This document shows positions 45,057-55,561 of a stretch of 64,000 bases of DNA, piece after piece. Numbering within the stretch: the first letter of the stretch is position 1; every line of letters starts with the position of its first letter. Source of the DNA: JBAXEO01 sp963789515 (GTDB lineage Bacteria; Actinomycetota; Coriobacteriia; Anaerosomatales; JAAXUF01); contig CAWBKW010000009.1 of NCBI GenBank assembly GCA_963789515.1, positions 1 to 64,000 of the forward strand, in the 5' to 3' direction. Under the pieces are notes generated by a model. It saw only the letters and a list, made by a program, of their open reading frames with translations, ran no database searches and was not told where the DNA came from. The position numbers and the translations under genes are program-made.

Positions 45057-45937
45057 ATGGGGGACGGGCAGGATCGCCAGGACGCCGCAGAAGGAGTGAG
45101 CGCACCGGGTGCGCAGCCGCAAGCCGAGCCGGCAGCTCTTGCAGCGGATCCTTCCGACACGGGGGGCTCGGCCACGGGCGCCTTGTTCACTGACGACGCC
45201 AGCCTCACCGGAGCCATCGCATCTCTCGAAGCACCGGAGCCGCCATCAGCCGTCCGGGACGGCGAAACGACCGCTGTTGAGCCGGCGCCGGCCGCCGACG
45301 CGGGCGCTCCGGACGCCCCGACGCGCCCGACGCGACGACGGCCGACTCCGAGATCGCCGCGCTGCAGGCCGACCTCGAAGCATCCGGCGCGGACCACCCC
45401 GCCGAGGCTGCCCCGGCCGTCGTGGTCACCGCCGGCGCGGAGACGGTGAGCGCCGAGGACGTGCCGGTTGCAGCTGTCGCCGAGGCCGAGGCTGTCGCAG
45501 CACCGTCGGAGTCCCTCGACGACATCGCCCCGGGCACCGTGGGTGGAGAGCAGGCCGCGATCGAGGACGCCGGGGACATCGCGCTGCCCAACGATCGTCC
45601 GGGCGTGCCCATCTGGCCGTTCATCGTCTACTTCGCGGCGTGGGTGGTGTTCGCCGCGCTGCTCGTATGGCAGTTCATGCAGACTCCTGCCGGCATGCCC
45701 CTCTATGAACTCGCGATCTACGGACCCAGCATCCTCCTGGGTCTGGTGCTCACCGTCATGGGCCCCCTGGTGGCCATCGCAGTCTGGCTCGTGGTCTGGC
45801 TGACTCGGCCGGGCGCCCGGGCCGGGCTCTTCAGCCGCTGCCTGATCCTCGGCGCAGTGGCCACACTGGGCGGGGTCGCGGTGTGGCTGGTGGCACTCGG
45901 CGTCGTGGACATGCTTCGCCTCGGCAGGCTGCTCTAG
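45057..45937 (+). CDS. Hypothetical membrane protein with acidic N-terminal half (one frame break)
   Basis: About 293 residues when two frames are joined near 45330. The N-terminal 175 residues are rich in Ala, Glu, Asp and Pro and look disordered. The C-terminal part has three TM helices (WPFIVYFAAWVVFAALLVWQ, ILLGLVLTVMGPLVAIAVWL and ILGAVATLGGVAVWLVALGV). No family recognised. Its overall design resembles that of the divergent HtrA N-terminus. It is 16 bp before ddl. Confidence 0.65.
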
Positions 45938-45953
45938 CCCGAAGGGACTCGCT

Positions 45954-46900
45954 GTGACCATCACTCCCGACGAGATTCGCGTCGCCGTCCTGTACGGCGG
46001 AAGATCCGCCGAGCGTGCCGTGTCGCTCAACACCGGCGCACAGGTGTCCAAGGCGCTGCAGGGACTGGGATTCGATGTCGTCCCGATAGACACCGGCGAC
46101 GACGAGTTCATCATCGCGCTCACGCGCGCCGAGGCCGACGTGGCGTTCATCTGCCTGCACGGCCGATTCGGCGAGGACGGCACCGTCCAGGGGCTGTGCG
46201 AGCTGCTTGAGCTCCCGTACGTGGGCTCCGGTGTCCTCGCTAGTGCGCTGGCGCTCGAGAAGGTCAAGAGCAAGCAGTTCTTCTCGCTGGTGGGACTACC
46301 CACTCCCGACTACGCGGTGGTCCACCGCGGCTCTCTCTACGACGTCGACGCCCTGGTGTCGTCGCTCGGCGAGAAGACCGTCGTCAAGCCGGCCAGCGAG
46401 GGCTCGTCGGTGGGCATGACGATCGTCCACCACTCCGGCGAGCTCGCCGATGCGATCGAGAAGGCCTTCGAATACGACCGCGACGTGCTCGTAGAGCGCT
46501 TCGTCGAAGGCACCGAGGTCACGATCGCGGTGATCGGCAACGACGATGTGGTCGCGCTGCCGACCCTCGAGATCGTCCCGGAGCACGAGTTCTACGACTA
46601 CGACTCCAAGTACGTGCCGGGCATGAGCAGCCACATCATCCCGGCGCGGGTGAGCGAAGGCGGCCCGCGCAGAGTGCCAGCGGCTCGCCGTCGCGGCCCA
46701 CAAGACGCTCGGCTGCAGGGGCATGTCGCGTGCCGACACGATCGTCGAGCCCGACGGCAGCCGTCTGGCTGCTCGAGGTGAACACCATCCCGGGCATGAC
46801 CTCGACCTCCCTTGTGCCGGATGCCGCCCGAGCGGCCGGAATCGAGTTCCCGGAGCTGTGCCGGATGCTCGTGGGGTTCGCGCTCGAGCCGATCCGCTAG
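45954..46900 (+). CDS. ddl: D-alanine-D-alanine ligase (two frame breaks)
   Basis: D-Ala-D-Ala ligase of about 315 residues, which makes the dipeptide for peptidoglycan. ATP-grasp motifs are present: VAVLYGGRSAERAVSL at the start, FICLHGRFGEDGTVQGLCEL, VVKPASEGSSVGM, VLVERFVEGTEVTIAVI and, after two frame changes near 46660 and 46764, VNTIPGMTSTSLVPDAAR. The gene is essential in most bacteria, so the breaks are probably errors. The GTG start is at 45954. It is the last gene before a strand change. Confidence 0.9.
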
Positions 46901-46935
46901 CTCGCCGAGTTCCGGTCGGGCGGACGTCGACCGCG

Positions 46936-47614
46936 CTACGCGCGCGGGAGCTCGATGCGCGCGACGGTTCCGCCGCCTTCTCGTGCGGTGAAGGTCAGCC
47001 GTCCGTCGTGACCCTGCGCTACGTTGTGCGCGATGCTGAGGCCAAGCCCGCTCCCAGGGGTGTCCGCATCACGATCCAGCCGGGCGAAGGGCTCGACGAC
47101 GCGCGCCAGTTCGTCTTCGGGGATTCCCGGTCCGCGGTCCGCGACCTCGACGAACGCCACGGGACCGGACTCGCACGTCCTCCTCGGCGACACGCACCTC
47201 GATCGGCGCGTTTCTCAGTGAGTACTTGGCGGCGTTGTCGATCAGGTTTCCGAGGACCCGCGCAAGGGCGTCCTCATCGCCGAGAACCATGGCAGAGCCC
47301 TCGGCCGTGAGTTCGATGGTGCGGCCGGTGGCCGAGCGCAGATCGGCAACGACCTGCTCGGCAAGCACGGCCAGTGAGATGGGCCCCGGGGCGCGGGCCG
47401 CCGAGGCAGGCGCGCGTCCGGCGAGTGCGTCGGAGCACAGCGTGTCGGCTCGGCGGATCGCACGCTCGATGCCGTCGAGTGCCGACTCGCGCTCGGCCGC
47501 GGAAAGCGGACGGCGCAGGAGTTCGGTGTAGCCCGCAATGATGGTGAGCGCGCCGCGAAGCTCGTGAGCGTACGCCGCGAGGTCTTCGTGGGGCAGCGGG
47601 GAGTGTTGGGTCAT
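46936..47614 (-). CDS. Histidine kinase core (HisKA-HATPase), no own stop from the ATPase frame
   Basis: About 225 residues with the full catalytic core of a sensor kinase. The H-box is AYAHELRGALTIIAGYTELL, the N-box DEDALARVLGNLIDNAAKYS, G1 VEVADRGPGIPEDE, F-box VEPFARLDRD and G2 PGSGLGLSIAHNVAQGHDG. A frame change near 47170 lies between N and G1. If separate, it starts at the ATG 47612-47614, with AAGGGA 8 bp upstream; but the reading frame runs in from the P-type ATPase without a stop, so the two may be one polypeptide. If the ATPase is one base out of frame here, its TGA would overlap this ATG, as in many pairs in this window. No response regulator is near. Confidence 0.75.
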
Positions 47615-50372
47615 CGAGACGGTCCCTTGCGACGCCGCGCGACTGCGGGCCGCCGTGAACAGCTTGGCCGCGTCGAGGATCGCGATGGCTGCGACGCTGG
47701 CGACTATCACCGCGAGCCAGTGGACCGGGCTCAGCGCGGCGGTCTTGAACACCGACTGCGCTGCCGGCAGGTAGATGACCAGGCACTGCAGCGCCATGGA
47801 TCCGACGAGTCCGGCCAAGAGCCAACGGTTGGCGAACGAGCGCGAGCTCCAGACGCTCTCGGTTTCGCTGCGGAAGTTGAAGGAGTGGAGGAGCTGTGTG
47901 AGTACGAGGGCCGCGAAGAGCATCGTGCGGTCGATGTTGGGCGTCATGCCGGGGAGCAGAGGCGCCACCAGGTAGTAGAGTCCGAGACAGGCACCCGTCA
48001 TCACCGCGCCCTGCCACAGGATCTGGATCTTCCGCGGTCGACTCAGGATCGACTCGTCAGCCTTGCGTGGAGTGCGGTCCATCACGCCGGACATCGCCGG
48101 GATCGACGCCGAGGGCGAGCGCGGGCAGGCCGTCGGTCACCAGGTTGATCCACAGGAGCTGGAGTGGCAGCAGGGCTGCCGAGGGGGAGAGGAGCGCGGT
48201 CACGAAGACGACCAGCACCTCCGACATATTGCAGGACAGGAGGAAGAGGATCACCTTGCGCAGGTTGTCGAAGACCACACGTCCTTGCTCGACCGCGTGG
48301 ACGATGGTCGCGAAGTTGTCGTCGGACAGCACCATGTCCGCAGCCTCGCGAGCCACGTCGGTGCCCACCTTGCCCATGGCGATCCCGATGTCGGCCCGCT
48401 TGAGCGCCGGCGCGTCGTTGACCCCGTCACCGGTCATGGCGACCACCTCGCCGTTGCGCTTGAGCGCATCAACGATTCGCAGCTTGTGCTCCGGGTTCAC
48501 CCGGGCGTAGACGCGGATGTCGCGCACCTGCTCGGCGAGCTCGTCGTCGCTCATCACCTCGAGCTCTTGACCGGTCACCACCCGGTCGGTGTCGAGCAGT
48601 CCGATGTCGGCGGCGATGGCGCGCGCCGTCAGCGCGTGGTCTCCGGTCACCATGGCGACGTGGATGCCGGCGCGGTGGCACTCGGCGATCGCATCGCGGA
48701 CTTCCTCGCGAGGCGGGTCGACCAGACAGAGTATCCCTACGTACGTCAGGTCCCGCTCGATATCCTTTGAGTGCTCGGGCAGGCCGTCTTCCAGCTCACG
48801 GACCGCGAAAGCGAGGGTGCGGTAGCCGGACGCCGCGAGCCTGGAGTTAGCGGCGGAGATCGCGCTGCTGGTCTCCTCGGAGAGGGGCACCACCTCACCG
48901 CGCAGGCGTGCATGCGTACACAGTGCGAGGACGACGTCGGCGCCGCCCTTGGTGTAGGCGGTGAGCGCGCCGTCAACGCTGTGTACGGTGGTCATGCGCT
49001 TGCGTTCCGAATCGAACGGCACCTCCGAGACACGCTTGGGTCGCAGGTGACCGGGGGCCAGCTGCTTCGCCGCGACGAGGAGTGCCGTCTCGGTCGGGTC
49101 GCCCACGAGTTCGCCGGCGGCGGTGATCCGCGCATCGTTGTTCGCGGCGGCCATTTCCAGCAGCAAGGCGAGATCTTCGGCATTCGGAGAGCTCTCGGCC
49201 GGCTCAAGTCCGTTCTCAGACGTGACGCGGACGTCGTCGAGGCCGACCATCAGCCGCTTGACGGTCATCTCGTTCTTGGTGAGCGTGCCGGTCTTGTCGG
49301 AGCAGATGAACGTGGTCGAGCCGAGCGTCTCGACGGCGTGCAGTTTTCGCACGATGGCATGACGCTCGGCCATCTTGCGCACCCCGAGCGACAGAGAGAC
49401 CGTCACGATCGCCGGCAGCCCCTCGGGGATAGCGGCGACAGCCAGCGAGACCGCGACCAGCAGCCCGGCCGAGAGGCCCGCGCGGAACGCAGGGTCGCCC
49501 AGATCGTCGATCAGCGAGCCACCGATCTTGCTCCACTCGACCCAGGCCTCTTCGAAGAACACGATCGCAGCGATCACCAGCACGAGGACGGCGATGCTCT
49601 TCCCGACGATCGCCAGCTCCTTCTGGAGCGGGGTCGTCTCGTCGTCGGTGGCTGCAAGCAGGTCGGCGATCTTGCCCATCTCCGTGGCTTGGCCCGTTGC
49701 CGTGACGATCATCCGGCCGCGACCCACCGCCACCGCCGTACCGGCGAACACCATGTCCCGCTGGTCGCCCAAGGGGGCGTCGGGCTCCGGCACCGCCTCC
49801 GCGCGCTTTCGGGCGGGCTTGCTCTCGCCCGTGAGCGCGGACTCGACCACACGCAGCGCCGCCGCCTCGGCGAGGCGACCGTCTGCCGGCACCTTGTCGC
49901 CGGCCTCGAGCAGCACGATGTCGCCCGTGACGAGCTGCTCGGCGGGGATGTCGCTCTCGGCGCCATCCCGAATGACGGTGGCGATGGGGGCCGACAGCTG
50001 CTTCAGGGCGTCGAGCGCCTTCTCGGCGCGATACTCCTGGACGAAGCCGAGCACACCGTTGAGGAGCAGGATCGCCAGGATCGCGATCGACTCGGGCACC
50101 TGACCTTCGAACGCCGAGATACCGACCGCGAAGAGCAGGACGTAGATCATGAAGTCGTTGTACTGGGAGACGAACAGCCGCCAGGCGGGGGTCTTCGGCT
50201 TCTCGTCGAGCCGGTTCGGGCCATTCGCTGCCAGTCGCACCTCGGCCTCGGCTGTGGAGAGGCCGAGCTCGGGATCGCTGCTGAGGCGTTCCGCGACCTC
50301 GGACACGGCGAGGGCATGCCAGACGGCGAACTCGTTGCGGGTCGTGGCTGCAGGGGAGTGGGGCTGCGTCAT
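47611..50372 (-). CDS. Cation-transporting P-type ATPase (Ca2+/Mg2+ type, one frame break)
   Basis: About 920 residues of a P2-type cation ATPase. The phosphorylation site is FICSDKTGTLTKNEMT; other marks are the TGES loop VESALTGESKPARK, the TM4 AVAAIPEGLPAIVTVSLSLG, the hinge MTGDGVNDAPALKRADIGIA, and the N-domain FDSERKRMTTV. The TM5 segment MSEVLVVFVTALL and TM7-10 follow; a frame change near 48090 splits DPGDV from VMDRTPR. The ATG is preceded by GGAGGA. The last TM segment runs in the same frame into a histidine kinase core (see that entry). Pumping of Ca2+ is likely but not proven. Confidence 0.9.
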
Positions 50373-50598
50373 GGGTCCTCCGGCGGGTGGCATGTACGTG
50401 CTCACCGCCGAGAGTCTTGCTGCAAACGGACAGAACCGGGGCGTGTCGCCCGTGATGACGGCCTGCCTCCCCGGTGGTGTACCGGAGCGCTACTCCCTCT
50501 CGACTGCTCGATGCTAGCAGAAGCCGGAGTCAGGGGTGCGTGGACGCGCCGAGGCCATGCTGCAACGATCGACGTGGCGTCCGCCTCACGGCACGGGT

Positions 50599-51464
50599 TC
50601 AGTCGCGCTCCCGCAACGACGCGGCCATGTCGCGGCCACAGGGCGTGACCGCGAGTCCTCCCAGCGCGGTCTCGCGCAGGGAGGGGGGCAGTGAGCGGCC
50701 GACCCAGCCCATCGCGTCGACGACCTCGTCGAACGGGACGGGGAACTCGACGCCCGCGAGTGCCATCTGGGAGGCGGCCAGCGCGACCGAGGCACCGGTG
50801 GCGTTACGGAAGACGCACGGCACCTCGACGAGCCCGCCGATCGGATCGCACACGAGCCCCATCTGGCCCTGCAGCGCCAGAGACGCCGCCTGACCGGCCT
50901 GGGCCGGCGTTCCGCCCAGCAGTTCGACCGAGGCTGCAGCGGCCATCGCCGCGGCGGAGCCGATCTCGGCCTGGCAACCCCCCACAGCACCCGACAGCGT
51001 GGCCCGCGAGGCGATGACTCCGCCGACGCCGGCCGCACAGAACAGCGCGTCGACGAGCTGCTCGTCGGTCGCCCCGCACTGCTCTCCAACGCCGAGCAGC
51101 ACCGCGGGCAGCACGCCTGAGGCTCCTCCGGTCGGGGCGGCGACGATGCGGCCCATCGCCGCGTTGACCTCGCCTGTCGCCAAGGCGGCGGCGATGACTC
51201 TCGCGAAGGTGCCGCCGAGCGGACCGGCCTCGGATCGGCGACCCGGTGCGCGTCGCCGCCGACGAATCCGGAGCGCGATCTCACTTCGCCGGTCAGCCCC
51301 GACGTCACCGCCTGCCGCATCACGGCGAGCGTCTCGGCCATCCGTTCGCGAGCCTCGGCCGGAGCCACCCCCGACTCCTCGGCCTCGAGCTCGAGTGCAG
51401 CTCCGCCGAGAGAACCGCACCGCGCGGACGCGGAGAGCAGGTCGGTGAAGGACGCGTAGGCCAT
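50599..51464 (-). CDS. sdaAA: L-serine dehydratase, iron-sulfur type, alpha subunit (one frame break)
   Basis: The alpha subunit of the 4Fe-4S L-serine ammonia-lyase, which converts L-serine to pyruvate and ammonia. The N-terminal piece starts MAYASFTDLLSASARCGSLG. After a frame change near 51250 the body reads MGRIVAAPTGGASGVLPAVL, AVGGCQAEIGSAAAMAAAAS and GLVCDPIGGLVEVPCVFRNA, which carry the cluster Cys residues. The ATG follows AAGGGA. It is divergent from feoA. The beta subunit lies about 3.2 kb away beyond feoAB. Confidence 0.9.
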
Positions 51465-51600
51465 GAGGGTGTCCCTTCGGTCGCGAACAGGTCGTAGTGG
51501 CTCGCAGCGCCCACCGACCGTCCTCGGCGATTGTAGCGCGGGCGGTGAACGAAGGCGGATGGGCGTCTCCGGATCAATCCTAACTATTCTTGTCGGGTTA

Positions 51601-51630
51601 TTGACGGCGCCCGCCACGAGGGCGTAGTAT
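51601..51630 (+). promoter_or_regulatory. Promoter of feoAB
   Basis: TTGACG (51601-51606) and TAGTAT (51625-51630), 18-bp spacer, upstream of feoA and just before the operator. Confidence 0.65.
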
Positions 51631-51646
51631 CTGCCCAGTAACGGAG

Positions 51647-51660
51647 TTAGCATATGCTAA
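51647..51660. promoter_or_regulatory. Palindromic operator TTAGCATATGCTAA (DtxR/IdeR-like)
   Basis: Perfect 14-bp palindrome TTAGCATATGCTAA, overlapping the likely transcription start of feoAB; outer arms gtaac (51638-51642) and gttac (51663-51667) extend it imperfectly. The half-site TTAG and the position fit an iron-dependent repressor of the DtxR/IdeR family. No such regulator is in the window. Confidence 0.7.
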
Positions 51661-51742
51661 GTGTTACCGCGCCAGCGACATCGCGCGAAGCCACGTGAAT
51701 CCGCCGCAAAGCGGCGATCATGCTCAGAAGGAGCTCGCAAGA

Positions 51743-52048
51743 ATGGAAGACTCGACCGTCCCGATCGCCCACATCGAAACGCCCCTGCTCTGTGATCTGT
51801 GCTCGCTTGACTGCGTGCGCAAGGGTGAGCGCATCGAGATCGTGTCGGTGGACGACAAGCACGCCCGCGTTCAGGCACTGCGCTTCGGCATGGCCGAGGG
51901 CGCGTGCGTCGAATGCGTGACCAAGATCCCGGCCGGCCCGCTCGTCATCAAGAGCGGCAGGCAGGAGATCGCCGTCGGACGCGCGCTCGCGAAGCGCATC
52001 AGCGTCCGCAGGTTGCGTAGCAGCTCTCCAGCGTTCTGCGCGCGTTAA
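51743..52048 (+). CDS. feoA: Ferrous iron transport protein A
   Basis: A 101-residue SH3-like FeoA protein: CDLCSLDCVRKGERIEIVSV, VQALRFGMAEGACVECVTKI, GPLVIKSGRQEIAVGRALAK and a short C-terminal extension. The Cys pair in CDLC near the N-terminus is unusual for FeoA. The ATG follows AAGGAG at 9 bp. It precedes feoB by 61 bp and is under the palindromic operator. FeoA is thought to assist FeoB in Fe2+ uptake. Confidence 0.9.
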   Translation: MEDSTVPIAHIETPLLCDLCSLDCVRKGERIEIVSVDDKHARVQALRFGMAEGACVECVTKIPAGPLVIKSGRQEIAVGRALAKRISVRRLRSSSPAFCAR

Positions 52049-52109
52049 GGCGCGCGACACCAAGACGGAAGCGGGCGGCAGCCGGCACCGCACAGATAGG
52101 AGATGAGCC

Positions 52110-53968
52110 GTGAGCGAAGCTCACTGCCACACCGCCGCCGGCACCAAGGCGCGCGCCGGAGCCGAGACCATCGTTCTGGCCGGCAACCCCAACGTCGGCA
52201 AGTCGGTCGTGTTCAACGCGCTGACCGGCACCTACGTCGACGTCAGCAACTTCCCCGGCACCACCGTCGAGCTGACTCGAGGGCGTCTCGGCGAGCACGA
52301 CGTGATCGACACGCCGGGCGTCTACGGCGTCAGCTCGTTCAACGACGAGGAGACCGTCGCGCGCGACATCATCCTGTCGGGCGACATCGTCATCAACGTG
52401 GTCGACGCGGTGCATCTCGAGCGCGACCTGTTCCTCACGCTGCAGCTCGTCGACATGGGCAAGCGCATGGTCGTCGCGCTCAACATGGCCGACGAGGCCC
52501 GCAAGCGGGGCGTCGCCGTCGACCGCGATCTGCTCGAGGACCTGCTCGGCGTGCCGGTGATCGAGACCGTCGCGGTCGAAGGCAAGGGATTCGACGAGCT
52601 CATCGCGGCGATCCCGCGTGCCCGCTGCGGCCACGCCGACGCCGAGCTCGACGTCGACATCGTCGAGATGGCCTCACGCGTGGGCACGCGAGCCGAGGCG
52701 CTGCTGGTGCTCGAGGGCGACGAGTTCGTCAGCGAGCGGCACGGGGTTCCGGCCGGGACCGCGCGCGACGCCATCTACCTGCGCCGGCGCCATCGCGTCA
52801 ACGACGTCTGCGGGCACGTCATCACCGAGACCGTGCAGGGCGCGTCGTTCTCGGCGAAGCTCTCGCACGCGATGATGCACCCGCTGACCGGCATCCCGAT
52901 GCTGTTCCTCCTGCTCTACGCGATGTGGGTCGTGATCGGGCAGTGGGTCGCGGGAGACATCGTCGGCTTCCTCGAAGGCACGATCATGAACGGCTACTAC
53001 GAGCCGTTCGTGCGCGGGATCGTCGGGCAGGTGTTCGCGCCCGGCACGGCGATGTTCACGATCCTCGCCGGCGAGTTCGGCGTGCTCACCATGACGCCGA
53101 CCTACCTCCTCGGCGGTCATCCTGCCGCTCGTCACCGCGTTCTACCTGCTGCTCTCCGCGCTCGAAGACACCGGCTACCTGCCGAGGATCGCCGCGCTGA
53201 CCGACCGCTCGCTCATGGCGATGGGACTCAACGGGCGCGCGGTCATCCCGCTCATCCTCGGCCTGGGCTGCGTGACGATGGGCACGCTGACGACGCGCAT
53301 CCTCGGCAGCAAGCGCGAGCGCTTCATCGCGACGGCGCTCATGGCCATCGCGGTGCCGTGCTCGGCGCAGATCGCCGTCATCGCCGCGCTCATGGCCAAG
53401 ACCGGCGCCGTCTACGCGGGCGCCTACCTTGCGATCCTGTTCGCGATCTTCGTGGCGCTGGGCACCGTTCTGCACCGCATCATGCCCGGGCAGTCGACCG
53501 ACCTGCTCATCGACCTGCCGTCGCTGCGACTTCCGCGGCTCGACAACGTCGTTCGCAAGAGCGGCGTCAAGGTCTGGGGCTTCATGAAGGAGGTCACCGT
53601 CTTCTTCCTCGCGGGCGCCGCGTTCATCTCGGTGCTCCAGGTGCTCGGGCGTTCTCAGGTGGATCATCCGCGTCGCCGCGCCGGTCACCATAGGGTGGCT
53701 CGGGCTGCCGCCGCAGGCCGCCGCCGCGTTCGTGATGGGCTTCGTTCGCCGAGACTTCGGCGCCGCGGGGTTCTTCTCGATGAACCTCACGTCCGCGCAG
53801 CTGCTCGTGGCGATGGTGACGATCACGCTCTTCGTGCCGTGCATCGCGAGCACGATGGTCGTGCTCAAGGAGCGCGGCTGGCCGTTCACGATCGGGCTGT
53901 TCGCCAGCTCGATCGGGCTCGCGTTCCTGCTCGGCGGGATCATCGCCCGCGTCGTCGGCGTGGCGTAG
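52110..53968 (+). CDS. feoB: Ferrous iron transporter FeoB (two frame breaks)
   Basis: FeoB of about 620 residues. The N-terminal G domain has VLAGNPNVGKSVVFNALTG, NFPGTTVELTRG, VIDTPGVYGVSSFNDEE and LNMADEA. The membrane part has ILGLGCVTMGTLTTRILGSK with Cys, AIAVPCSAQIAVIAALMA and, after a break, MGFVRRDFGAAGFFSM. Breaks are near 53112 and 53648, and one-base fixes restore a continuous protein (VILPLVTAFYLLLSALEDTG; RWIIRVAAPVTIGWLGLPP). The start is GTG. It imports Fe2+ under low oxygen. Confidence 0.92.
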
Positions 53969-53979
53969 AGGAGGCGGCC

Positions 53980-54225
53980 ATGGGAATCCTCGCGAAGTGC
54001 CCGTCGTGCGGGATGGCGTCACCGGAGATCCGCTGCCCGCGCTGCAACGCGCTGAAGGTCGTGGGCTGCTCGGGCTCGTGCGCCCTGTGCAAGAGCGACT
54101 GCGAGAGCGATGCATGCGCGCCGGAGCCGGCACTGGCCGGCGAGGGGGATGCGCACAAGTCGCCCGCGACGAGGCTCGGACGGCTAGACTCCTCTTGTCG
54201 GAGCACCACCCGTCGAGGAGTACCG
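53980..54225 (+). CDS. Small Cys-rich zinc-ribbon protein after feoB
   Basis: A short protein with nine Cys in its first 50 residues: ILAKCPSCGMASPEIRCPRC then VVGCSGSCALCKSDCESDAC. The ATG follows GAGGAGG, 11 bp after feoB, so it is likely in the feo operon, where a Cys-rich protein could bind iron. There is no stop in this frame before the acetyltransferase ATG at 54226; a TAG at 54185-54187 is one base out of frame, so a base may be missing. Alternatively it is an N-terminal part of one fused product. No family recognised. Confidence 0.6.
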
Positions 54226-54766
54226 ATGCCAGCCGAGAGCCCCGCAGACTTCCTGTTCCGTCCCATCACCGTCGACGACATCGCGACCGTGGTCGAGTTC
54301 CGGACGCGCATGTTCCGCGAGCTGGGGTGGCGGGACGAGGCCCGGCTCCTCCAGGTCGAGCCGCTGTTCGCGCGGTACCTGGCAGAGACGCTGCCCGCCG
54401 GCGACTGCTCCGGCTTCGTCGCCGAGCACCTCGATGCGGACGGGACGCTGCGGCCGGCCGGAACCGTGGTGGTCGTGTGGCAGCGCGTGCCGCCGACCGT
54501 ACGCAATCTCGAGGGGATCCAGGCGTACGCACTCGGCATGTACGTGGTTCCCGAGCTCCGCCGCCGAGGGGTGGCGATGGAGCTCATGTCGCGCACCGTC
54601 GGTTGCGCTGCCGAGCGGGGTGCGGCGCTCGTCACCTTGCACGCGAGCGAACTCGGACTCCCGCTCTACGAGCGCATGGGGTTCACGCTCACCTCGGAGA
54701 TGCGGCTCTTCACCCAGAACGCGCCGCCGTCGGCGTGGGGTGGCCGACGAGGGGAATCCGGACTAG
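54226..54766 (+). CDS. GNAT-family N-acetyltransferase
   Basis: About 170 residues of a GNAT acetyltransferase that uses acetyl-CoA: a start MPAESPADFLFRPITVDDIA, the CoA-binding YALGMYVVPELRRRGVAMEL and HASELGLPLYERMGFTLTSE near the C-terminus. An ATG is preceded by GAGGAG. The frame runs on to 55260 over the opposing sdaAB gene; the expected end is TAG at 54764-54766, one base out of frame, so the end given is inferred. It follows the feo operon; its acceptor is unknown. Confidence 0.75.
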
Positions 54767-55433
54767 ACTGCCGGCACGCGCCGCACCTGGTGATGCCGGG
54801 CTGGGCGGCGATCCGTTCAGCGGTTGCCGCCTCGACCTCGGCGTCGGTCTCGATGAGCATCAGCGCATCAGCGCCTCGGCGCTTGCGCGACACCTGCATC
54901 GACGCGACGTTGACGCCGTTCTCGGCGAGCAGCCTGGTCACGGCCGCGATCTCCCCGGGGCGGTCCAGGTGCGCTACCACGAGCAGGGGCAGATCGCCGG
55001 TCGCCTCGACCTCGAAGGTGTCGATCTCGGTCACCACGACATCGCCTCCGCCGAGCGAGGAGCCGCGCACCCTCATCCGGCGCCCCTCGGCGTCCTCAAG
55101 TTCGAAGACGGCGGTGTTGGGATGCGCGTCGCCCAGGTCCGCCTCGGCGAAGGACACCGAGAGCCCGGCCTCATCGGCCAGTTCGAAGGCACGGGGAATT
55201 CGAGCATCGTCCGGCCGCATGCCGAGCAGCCCGGCCACCAGCGCCAGGTCGGTCCCGTGACCGGGACCGGTCGAGGCGAAGGAGCCGTGGAGCAGGATGT
55301 GGGCGGACCTGGGGGTCGAACCGAACACCGCAAGTGCCAGCGCGCCAAGGCGGCATGCTCCGGCCGTGTGGCTGGACGAAGGTCCAATCATCACAGGACC
55401 TACAATATCGAAGACGCTTCTTTGGCGTGCCAT
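54666..55433 (-). CDS. sdaAB: L-serine dehydratase, iron-sulfur type, beta subunit
   Basis: The beta subunit of the iron-sulfur L-serine ammonia-lyase. The N-terminal domain has SVFDIVGPVMIGPSSSHTAG and HGSFASTGPGHGTDLALVAG; the C-terminal ACT-like domain has LPLLVVAHLDRPGEIAAVTR and VNVASMQVSRKRRGADALML. It pairs with SdaAA about 3.2 kb away. The last 35 residues (after AAQPGITRCGACRQ) overlap the opposing acetyltransferase and are probably not real; a TAG at 54763-54765 on this strand, one base out of frame, would be a natural end. Confidence 0.87.
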   Translation of the reverse strand: MARQRSVFDIVGPVMIGPSSSHTAGACRLGALALAVFGSTPRSAHILLHGSFASTGPGHGTDLALVAGLLGMRPDDARIPRAFELADEAGLSVSFAEADLGDAHPNTAVFELEDAEGRRMRVRGSSLGGGDVVVTEIDTFEVEATGDLPLLVVAHLDRPGEIAAVTRLLAENGVNVASMQVSRKRRGADALMLIETDAEVEAATAERIAAQPGITRCGACRQSSPDSPRRPPHADGGAFWVKSRISEVSVNPMRS

Positions 55434-55561
55434 TCGCTCATCGTAGCACCGACCGAGGCCCCAGCTATGCGCCCGGGGCGTCGCGAGGGTATAGTGTGCC
55501 AGCGCTTTCAGGGGCGCTTCAGTTCAGGCAAGCATCGGTAATCGCACGCGAAAGGAAGACC

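Noticed and set aside
48771..50648. Plus-strand open frame opposite the P-type ATPase
   Set aside because: Antisense shadow with His/Asp/Arg-rich composition and no domain.
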